Below, piece by piece: positions 56,662-64,000 of a stretch of 64,000 nucleotides of DNA (its first letter is position 1; each line of letters starts with the position of its first letter). A model generated the notes under the pieces. That model saw only the letters and a list, made by a program, of their open reading frames with translations. It was not told where the DNA came from and did not search any database. Location: the NCBI GenBank assembly GCA_009746045.1, contig RPFO01000065.1, positions 42,501 to 106,500 on the forward strand, written 5' to 3'. Both the position numbers and the translations under genes were made by a program. This DNA comes from Mesostigma viride (taxonomy: Eukaryota > Streptophyta > Mesostigmatophyceae > Mesostigmatales > Mesostigmataceae).

Positions 56662-58432
56662 TTGTCTAATCACCAAGAAAATGTCCTCATATGAGGACAT
56701 TTTTAAGCATGGATACCATTTGTAATAACTCACACATTTCAACATATCCATGGGTACGGCATGGAACCATGTTCATTTATGATATGTTCAAGAGTTGCAA
56801 TGCTTAACATCCATGAAATATGCTCATTGTATAATTGTTTACGATTTATGAATGCAGGGGGGTCGCTACGCGAGTGACCAACAAGCACTCAAGTCAACAA
56901 TATGCCCAGAAAGAAGGCAGGGCCAGGTCATGGCTGGTCCTGAAAATGCACCCAAGGTGCCCACAACATGTCTACATTACACCCTCGCTATCCTAGACCC
57001 TGCAGCCTGCCGGGGGGGGCACAAAATGTAACTGGCAGCCAGGGACCATGGTGCAGGCCAAATAGCAGGTGTAAAGCTAGCTCAAAGCTAGCTCAGTCCA
57101 AAGAATGAAATAAGAAGCAAATACTTGCCAAGGTTAGGTCTGTGATCGTTATTGGAGGCTTGGCTGCCACCACGGTGCTCGACAATGATGCTGAAGCCTT
57201 CAATCATATATGAAGCAGATACTGCAAAGAGGCACAAATAGCAATACAAGCACAATGTAAGCATGAAAAGCTCAAGTTTCCAAGCCAGTCTAGCTCACTT
57301 GGACATGAGGTTAAGCGTTAGAAACATATGGGCAACATCCCAGCAAGCCTTGAAAAAGTTTTCAGCAACAAGGCAGTATATGTGTTAAATCAAACTACCA
57401 CATTGCAACTAAGCACAGTGACTTCTACTTGCTGCTGTTTTGACGACGCAAGGCCGTTTACCTTTTCAGTGACACCACGGGAAAAGAAAGCATTACCCAG
57501 CAAACTTCCTTTAAGTTCCCCGGACATAGGCGTAATCACAACCACGACGTTGGGCATTGAAAAGAACCGGAATCATTAAGTCTGCGGGGGTTATAAGCTA
57601 CGATACTCTTGACACGCTTATTTAGAACGATGCGGTTGCGGATGACATCCGGAACCTTGTTCTTGACGTGCGCCCAGGCCGCCAGCTGCGCGGGACAGCT
57701 CAAGAAATATATATTAAAGGACGGTGACGCCCGGGAAGCACCCAGCCTTGCGGCAAAAGTAAAATATGGCTCGCGCTCGCCGTGGTTTTCGCCAGGCGTG
57801 ACTGCGATATCACGACGAAAAAATGGAGACTCTTTGACCCATCTAACTGCCCAGGTCCCTCTGTTGCCCGGGTCGCCCATTAACCCAGAAGCGTACCATA
57901 ACCCATACTCGCGATATCCGCAGCTACTGGGCGGAAAAAGAAATTGTAAAACCGAACTGCATACTGACCTATCATGCCATCTACGTAGCTTCCAGATTTT
58001 CTTCAACGATGCCAAAATCCGTTCATGAACAATATTTTCGACATATACAAAGCACCTGCACGTCAAAAGCAGCATCTTCGAAATGACTAGATGATGATCT
58101 AAAGTTCTGTCTTCATTCGGGGCAAAATAATGGCCTATAACGTTCAGGCAAGCCTCAGAACTGGAACGACCCCATAGCCGTCACTCGACAAAATGCTCGA
58201 TTACATTGCAACGTTCTTGCTGTAGTAGGTACTTTTCCTCGCCTCATATTTTCCAGGTACGGTCGGCCCCTGTCGACCCCGGGGGCTTGGCGCGCTCAGT
58301 ACCTATCCCAGTTTCGCGCCAAAACCCACCAGGGATCCTCAGGACCAACTTTGGCGCCAAAACCGCCCCCCTGACCCCCCCGTCTCAAACGAGGACTATG
58401 TCCTCAAATGAGGACATTTGGTTTTTGGACAC
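56662..58432. mobile_element. 1.77 kb TA-flanked element with palindromic inverted ends
   Basis: Flanked by TA at 56660-56661 and 58433-58434. The left end reads TTGTCTAATCACCAAGAAAA then TGTCCTCATATGAGGACA. The right end, read inward on the minus strand, is GTGTCCAAAAACCAAA then TGTCCTCATTTGAGGACA. The ends are imperfect inverted repeats, each followed by its own 18-20 bp palindrome. TA duplication is typical of Tc1/mariner elements, but no transposase is recognised. A minus-strand frame of 179 aa (57536-58075) is unassigned. Removal restores the Penelope-like frame. Confidence 0.75.
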
Positions 58433-58434
58433 TA

Positions 58435-60142
58435 TAGATAGAGGTTTGCAAGGAGCCCGGCACAGTTAGTGCCCATAGGGATGCCGATAGCTTGTTGGTA
58501 TACATTGCCCGCAAAACAGATGAAGGTGTTATCAACAAGATAAGAGATCCAATGGACAAGGTCAGCCTTCGTGATAATATAATTATAACCATCCCGCGCG
58601 ATAGCACCTGCCGCGATCCCTGAGAGCCACGTTGCCGTGGGCTTGGTCTGAGAAACACGCACGTGCAGGTGGTTGCGCCCGTGAGGCCTACGTGCATACA
58701 GACGAGTAAGGAGGCTATCTAAACGAGCTTTCAAATCGTGCAAATCTAGTGTGGTATATAGAGTGGTGAAATCATAGGTGGCTATAGGCATAGGTATACG
58801 TTTCTCTGCTGCTGTCTTAGAACGGCTAAGGGCGGCAAGGCGTAGGCGTACTTGGGCTGAGTCTATGACGATCCAACTACCAGCGCATTCATACCCGGCA
58901 TTCGACAGCACCTCCACCCATAATGCATTGGCTTCGGGGAGAAGAGCATTCAAAGCATGGCAGATGAGTTTCGAGAGAGGCATCAGTGGGGCTGAATGCG
59001 ACGCAGCAATGGTGCGCAAAGCAACAGGAGTTTTGTGTAGCTTAAGAGTGAGATACAGATATGGGAACGTAGTGGTGGTGGCGCGTCGCTGCCGCTTAAG
59101 GAATGCCCGAGCAAAAATGTTTTGGCTGTGCAGAAAAGCCCGATGAGCAGCAGTGATACTGGCGGTGGACTGTGCACGCTGAACATAGGTAGGGCTGGAC
59201 GCCAACTCGTGTTGCAAAGTAGCAAGGTAGTGCTTCTTGCATATGAAAGCAAAGTTGTTGGCACTCTTGTCAACACACGTGATGATAAAGTCCTGCTTGA
59301 AGTGGTCAAGAAGTGCTTTATCTGTGGTGTTGAGCCAGGTGGTGCGGTGGACCTGCTGGAGACGGTAATCAAGCCTGGTGAGACGTGCCTTGCATTCGTG
59401 AATGACGGCGCGAAACCACGGTTCCATGGCAAGGGGAGCAAGCTGTAGGTCCGTGCTCATGGCATTGCAGAATTTGCGCAGTGATGTGGAGAGCAGTGCA
59501 TTCACCTCTTTGGCACACGTGCGCTGGACCCACGGCCGAAACTTGGTGCCTTTGGCAAAAAGGTCTACAAGCGTGTGGCTCGGCAGGATGCTGAGGTCAG
59601 CGGTCATGACGTGCTGTGAGGTGGGATCAAGGTACTTGAAATACCGTTGTTGTTGGCAGGGGCAGGGCCCTGCCAAGATGGTGGCCAGCTCGGTGGGCGT
59701 TGTATCGCGGCTGACCTTCCCGTTGCTGAAAACCATTTGTCCCAAGGTGGGAGAGTAATGCCAGGCGGCAATGGGAGTGCCGAAAGTGTTGCGCACCACG
59801 AGCGGCATCGCAGCCTGCACTTGCGGCAAATGCAGAATGTGTGGCAAACACAGCTCATCCATCGCAGCATGAATGAAAGGTGAGATCAGCAAACGGCGCG
59901 GACGCAGTGCATCTGCATTCCCATTGACACGGTGCCGAATGATACGTGAGAGAAGGCCTCGCAGACTAGTGGCATGGGAGCGGGGGACTTGCAGATCAGC
60001 TGGGGAGCACGACCCGACGGCAATGTGTAAGCTGGTAAGCTTCTTCAAGCTGCAGGCTTCGAGATAGGATGCATGAAAGTTGCCGCGTTGCATAAGCCGA
60101 GACATGTGACGTAAGCAGCGGAGACTGGTGGAGTAAAGGGAA
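58435..60142 (-). CDS. Penelope-like ORF, segment 2: reverse transcriptase, N-terminal and motif A part
   Basis: About 570 codons. Motifs seen in order: FIITCVDKSANNFAFICKKH, a diverged form of the DK(N/S) segment; FPYLYLTLKLHKTP, typical of Penelope RTs (usually FYxxPKxHK); IATYDFTTLYTTLDLHDLKA, palm motif A with the first catalytic Asp; and IGIPMGTNCAGLLANLYL, the hallmark just before the palm catalytic loop. The frame is cut at 58434 by the TA-flanked element and continues at 56660. An ATG at 60156 lies in the hAT-type terminal repeat and is not the original start. Confidence 0.88.
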
Positions 60143-61445
60143 CAGTGATTGGCCATACGCCGTATTATACGCCGTATTTAGCGTATTATGCGCGATACGC
60201 AAGCGGCGCGTACGAAAATGGGGTACTTTCATACGCAACGCGTATTTTTGCGCATTTTTGCGTATTTTCGCGTATTTTTGGCATATTTTTGGCTTACGAG
60301 GTGGGTGAATTTGCTTGCCTAGACTGCGGCGCGCCGACCTGTAGTAGGAACAAATAATTGCGTGATGAGCTAGCTAGTGTATAATGCACTAAAGCTAAAA
60401 GCGCTGTGACTTGTGAAGGCGGGAATGTGAACTGTGAAGGCGGGAAGGCTGAAGATTCATCATCCAGAAGGTGATAAGGTGTGCCAGCAACGTCGTGGTC
60501 GTCTGGCACCTCTATCGTAGCATATCGACATTCAGGCATGGCTGACACGAATGAGGAGTCAATGGAACACGATGATGATGTGCGGCCCGATGAAGAAGAG
60601 GCCACATCCGAAACTGTCTGGACATACATTAGCAAAGAGCGCATCCTCAAGAATGGGCAGCAGACAGATAACTACTACGTGGATGATGGAGTACTCCGTT
60701 ACAGGCTGCTGGTCGAGCAGGCGGAGAAGGAAAGCAATACCAGGAAGAGGAAGGCGACTAGTGACGCCAAGAAGCAGGCTGATGTGCGGGCGGCACTTAA
60801 AGGCAGGCTTGCAGACGTTGTAGAAACCGACGCCTCTAACTGGGTGTCCGCTCATGCCAGCAACACCTCGGGGCGCGCTGCTGGGGCGGCTGGGCCAAGC
60901 GGATCATCAAAGGGCCAATCCACCGACGGTAATTTGCCCGCACCTTATGGGCTCAGCAAAGAGCAGCTGGACGAGGAGCTGTGCAAGGCATTCATTTGCG
61001 CCTTTCAATGCCATCGACGCCCTTCAATGTCATCGACACCTCGGGGCAATGTATAGTGCATGCATATCTTGAGTTCTACAAATTCATTATCTATTATCCT
61101 TTCCAGTGAGTTGTGAATTGATACTGGTATTGATACTTAGTTGCATGTTGTCTCGATTTTGAAGAGAAACTATCAAGTTAGACCGTTAGAAACTATGCTT
61201 GTATTTAGGTAGTGATGGCAATGCCAAGGTCATGCTATATATGTCAGGTATAGGCAAAAGGTATGGCAAAAACACCAGCAGACCATGCGTGATTGCTCAG
61301 AATGTTGAAAAACCCTCAAAAGCCTGCCAAAAAAGGGGTTTTCAACAGTTAGCGTACGATCAGCGTATAATACATTATACACCGCGTATTATACATTATA
61401 CACCTGGGGCCGCGTACGACGCGTATCGCGTATGGCCAATCACTG
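60143..61445. mobile_element. hAT-type element, 1.3 kb, with 8-bp target duplication
   Basis: Perfect 18-bp terminal inverted repeats CAGTGATTGGCCATACGC (60143-60160; complement at 61428-61445) flanked by the 8-bp direct repeat AAAGGGAA (60135-60142 and 61446-61453). An 8-bp duplication and CAGTG-type ends are hallmarks of hAT transposons. Subterminal regions are rich in CGTATT/CGTATA motifs. It contains only a short transposase-like N-terminal frame, so it is a probable internal-deletion derivative mobilised in trans. Confidence 0.9.
60538..61056 (+). CDS. Truncated hAT transposase N-terminus
   Basis: Frame of 172 aa from an ATG inside the hAT-type element. It begins with an acidic segment (MADTNEESMEHDDDVRPDEE), then VWTYISKERILKNG. 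A basic region follows (TRKRKATSD), and LDEELCKAFICAF lies close to the end. In hAT transposases a stretch like AxFIxxxxIPFxxxE follows the N-terminal zinc finger; here the next frame reads PFNAID, so the conserved block is present but duplicated and frameshifted near 61000. The catalytic core and dimerisation domain are missing. The BED finger cysteines are not seen. Confidence 0.5.
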   Translation: MADTNEESMEHDDDVRPDEEEATSETVWTYISKERILKNGQQTDNYYVDDGVLRYRLLVEQAEKESNTRKRKATSDAKKQADVRAALKGRLADVVETDASNWVSAHASNTSGRAAGAAGPSGSSKGQSTDGNLPAPYGLSKEQLDEELCKAFICAFQCHRRPSMSSTPRGNV

Positions 61446-61453
61446 AAAGGGAA

Positions 61454-62202
61454 GGATCGGTGGACACATGTGTGGAGGGTGGAGGGGCCGGGGTGACGCT
61501 GGGGGGATAGGGGCGATATGGGTGGAGATTGTGCTTCAGACGCCAGGCACGGATGAACATAAGAGGGCGGGGACGGAGGGGAGGCGGGCGGCGGCGAGAC
61601 CGAGCTTTGAAACTCTTGCCTTCAATGCAAAAACCGTGGGGCAGAAATGCATGTAACATTCGTTTCCAAAACGTTTCCCGATGCCCTGCGGCTTTGCGAA
61701 AAGCGGCGCCGGTAAAGGTGCCGGGGACATGTTCCAAGGGGACGACTCGCCAATCCCACCACCCGTATTGGGCCATGGCGCCATGTAGGGGGGTGTCGTC
61801 GTTGGCGGCAGGGCGGCCAATATGAAGGCGGCGTGCCGCTCGGACATGTTCCTGAAAACGCGTCCAGGCATCCCGTTGCGTCTGGCCAACGTAGATACGC
61901 TGAGGGTACCTGCGGTTGTAAATGGCATAAATGACGCGATGGGTGCTTACGGGGTGTGGGCGAGTGGAGTTGGTAAGCGACAAATGCGTGCGCTGTAAGC
62001 GCCGGAGGCGACGTAGAGTATGGTCATCCTTGCAGTGATGGTTATGGCGCGTGTTGATGCGACAACGCTTCCGCCATGCCTGTGAGGAGATACGATAGGG
62101 GAACTGCCGAGAAATAGCAGTGTACTTCCGGTAATCAATGCCACTGGATTGCCGTATTCTGTGGAGGGTAAGAGCATGCCAGAAAGTCATAAGGTGTTTC
62201 AT
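61454..62202 (-). CDS. Penelope-like ORF, segment 1: GIY-YIG endonuclease domain
   Basis: About 250 codons from an ATG at 62202. A basic N-terminus with RRLRRLQRTH is followed by the nuclease: VIYAIYNRRYPQRIYVGQTQ (AIY at 93-95 and YVG at 104-106 stand for GIY and YIG), Arg at 115 (TRFQEHV) and the downstream Glu in GHRETFWKRML. These are the catalytic tyrosines, arginine and glutamate of the family. The frame continues across the hAT-type insertion into the RT segment: codons TCC CTT on both sides of the duplication are in the same phase. The apparent stop at 61396 lies in the inserted element. The role is nicking target DNA for target-primed reverse transcription. Confidence 0.85.
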
Positions 62203-63138
62203 GATGATTCAGATGCACTGAGAGCTAAGACATCAAACAGAACCAGAGCGGAGCATATTGAGGTAAGTCAATATTCACTGCGTAACACCCGTTACGCGAT
62301 AGCGGTGGTCCATGATGCATCTCCCCGGGGCAGGATGTGGCTAACAACACAGCTGAATGGACTCGGAACATGTGGATTCCCAGTGGGGGGGCCTTCCAAT
62401 TGTCATACTTGACACCTCTTTCCTGTAACGAAAAGATTTCCCTTCTTCATGTTCCAGATGAGTCACCGTGCTCCTGCCTTTGTGTTTTTTTGGCGTTTGT
62501 AAAGAGATATGGGAGGGTAAACAAAAGCAAAGGCTGATATTGCCGTGTGGGGGGCCCGATCCTTGGTTAGTCTCTCAAGTGCCCACAGAAAAACACGAGA
62601 GTAGCACACACAGCGCGCAGCCCAGCCTAGCTCCCTCAGTAAAAGTAAAAGAAAAAGGACAAGAACAGCAAAACAAACGAGAACAAGAAAAAGAACAAAA
62701 CACAGACACGTAGTGCAATGTGAGCGGAATGATGGAGGAAGGTGAGAGGGGGACATCGTATTGAATGTGTAGGCATTGAGGCAGCCGAAGCGTCCCATCC
62801 CCGGGTACATTCGTGGCTTTCAAAAAAGCCACAACCTGCGTGGAAGAGGAAAATGCAGGAACGATGAGTATGATCCTGAAAACGAGGTTGAGGAAACGCG
62901 GAGAGGAAATGCCGGCCGCTGAAACGATTCCGATGGAACTATGGGTTTCGCCGACATGAGGCGGTGCAGCTGACTATCTCTATGGTGTCGTGTGTGACCG
63001 GGAGTGCCGGTTCACGTGCGCACTCGTCGGACTAGCCCGACGACATGTGTGCTTGGTTGCCCACGGCTGAAATCCTCTTGCCCGTCATGCAAAGGCCACG
63101 CCTCCTAGCCGAAAACGAACTATATTCAACCAATCTAA
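62203..63138 (-). other. 5' region of the Penelope-like element
   Basis: Between the GIY-YIG start codon and the 3' end of the next tandem copy. No domain-bearing frame. The stretch contains A-rich AAAAGTAAAAGAAAAAGGAC near 62638. Presumed 5' UTR/promoter of the element. Confidence 0.55.
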
Positions 63139-64000
63139 TATCAAAGAGACAACCAGCGCAGGCCAGAAATCGGGAGAATCCGGACCATGGTAGCTCGAGC
63201 CTGCCGTTATCTTTTCCGCGTTTTCGAGTCGTTCAGGATGATGAAGATGAATGGTGATGGAAATGTGTATCCTTGTGCATTGAAATTATGGCTGGCTTAC
63301 GTGTGGAGCGACTAGATGACCTAGACGGTGGGGCCGGAAACAGCATGCTTGATCAGGGCGTGTGTTTCTAGCCTAACTGGCCGGGAGTGTCTAGTGGTGA
63401 GCACCATTGCTGCGATCGCTCTCCCACCATTTACGAGGAAATACCCGCAAATGGAAAACCACTGAAAAGGTCTAGCTAGTCAGTCATCACGTTAGCCATG
63501 CCATGATTCCAAACGTCCAAGAACTGCACACGGTGCAAAGGCAAAAAGCCGGAGGACAGCACTTTCAAATGTGCGGCGGGAACCAAAAGCCCGCGGATGC
63601 CAGAAAACATCGTGTTGCGGCAGCGACGCGACGATGTGGACAACGAATCCAGTGCCAAGCTCGGAACGGCCGCAAAGGAGATCTGGCATCACAGGGTTCA
63701 GATGTGCGGAGATACTATGCGATCCAGCCGGTCCACGACCTGTTTGTAGAGCTTGTGCCAAGGGGCAGCACCGAACAGATGTGGGTGACGTTGCAAAAAA
63801 CATCGGACTTGACGGAGCATAATGGCTCGGTCATAGTCTTTGACCAATAAACGCTGCAAGAGCTCAACAAGAGTCGTGATGAAATCAACACGATAAGAAC
63901 AAAGACGGGAAAAACGATGTAACTGAGAAAGAACAACACCATATTTTGCTGTGTGGGAAAGGAGACTGTGAATATCGGGGTAACGAATAAAAGGAATTTG
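63139..64000 (-). mobile_element. Second tandem copy of the Penelope-like element (3' part, runs off window)
   Basis: Matches 55502-56364 along its whole length with only a handful of differences: an A/G change in CTAACTGG, a 1-bp deletion in CACCATTGC, CATCGTG for CAGCGTG, and ACAAAGAC for ACAGAGAC. It carries the C-terminal RT codons (63698 upward) and the same 3' end. Head-to-tail tandem copies giving pseudo-LTRs are characteristic of Penelope-like elements. Confidence 0.93.

Larger units (their letters stand above)
55505..63140 (-). mobile_element. Penelope-like element, GIY-YIG first, carrying two nested insertions
   Basis: The element's 3' end is GGTTGTCTCTTTG at 55505 and the next copy's 3' end is at 63141, so one unit is about 7.64 kb. 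Subtracting the hAT-type element plus its duplication (1311 bp) and the TA-flanked element plus its TA (1773 bp) leaves about 4.55 kb, a normal size for this class. The ORF order on the minus strand is GIY-YIG endonuclease then RT, the reverse of classical Penelope elements and like the green-lineage Chlamys group. It lies inside a LINE. Confidence 0.88.

Noticed and set aside
57536-58075. 179-aa frame as a transposase
   Set aside because: No DDE/D spacing, helix-turn-helix or other domain could be recognised; left unassigned.

Overview
This is eukaryotic nuclear DNA. It has spliced genes with GT-AG introns, very long micro- and minisatellite arrays, and nested retroelements and DNA transposons. 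The gene types, and a Penelope-like element with its GIY-YIG domain in front of the reverse transcriptase (an arrangement published for green algae and some other groups), point to a repeat-rich alga, probably of the green lineage. That assignment is an inference; no rRNA or species marker is present.

Three host genes can be assembled exon by exon with matching splice phases. (1) A DHHC S-acyltransferase resembling ZDHHC16 lies on the minus strand (334-16127, 11 exons, about 380 aa). Its roughly 15 kb of introns hold five tandem arrays (units of 45, 6, 17, 37 and about 40 bp). (2) Divergent from it, across a 1.2 kb shared upstream region, is a plus-strand amino acid/auxin permease family transporter (17347-21935, 6 exons, 522 aa). 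(3) A SNAP-25/SNAP33-type Qb+Qc SNARE lies on the minus strand (48296-52500, 2 exons, 289 aa). Its single intron is mostly a 2.7 kb array of an 8-bp purine/pyrimidine unit running up to the 3' splice site.

Most of the rest is mobile DNA. 22.2-25.4 kb holds LINE 3' ends, fold-back repeats and a pentanucleotide array. 25.3-35.3 kb looks like a decayed DNA-transposase gene split by a 7.7 kb element with 29-bp terminal inverted repeats, TA flanks and subterminal TTAGT repeats. 35.6-40 kb holds a LINE (5' region, ORF1, partial RT) inserted into the ORF1 of a second LINE. 41-45.2 kb is dominated by GGGA, GT and CCAT arrays and LINE fragments. 52.9-55.5 kb is a long LINE RT ORF cut at RT motif A by a Penelope-like element.

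That element (55.5-63.1 kb) has a GIY-YIG-then-RT reading frame. It is interrupted by an hAT-type element (18-bp TIRs, 8-bp target duplication) and by a TA-flanked element with palindromic ends. Removing both joins the three ORF pieces in phase and leaves a unit of about 4.55 kb. A second copy begins head-to-tail at 63139 and leaves the window.

The most unusual observation is a set of very short insertions (9-36 bp) of the Penelope-like element's extreme 3' end, each flanked by direct target duplications (up to 20 bp, perfect). They occur at 31953, 32822 and 45255, with a weaker case at 22293. They look like abortive target-primed reverse transcription products.
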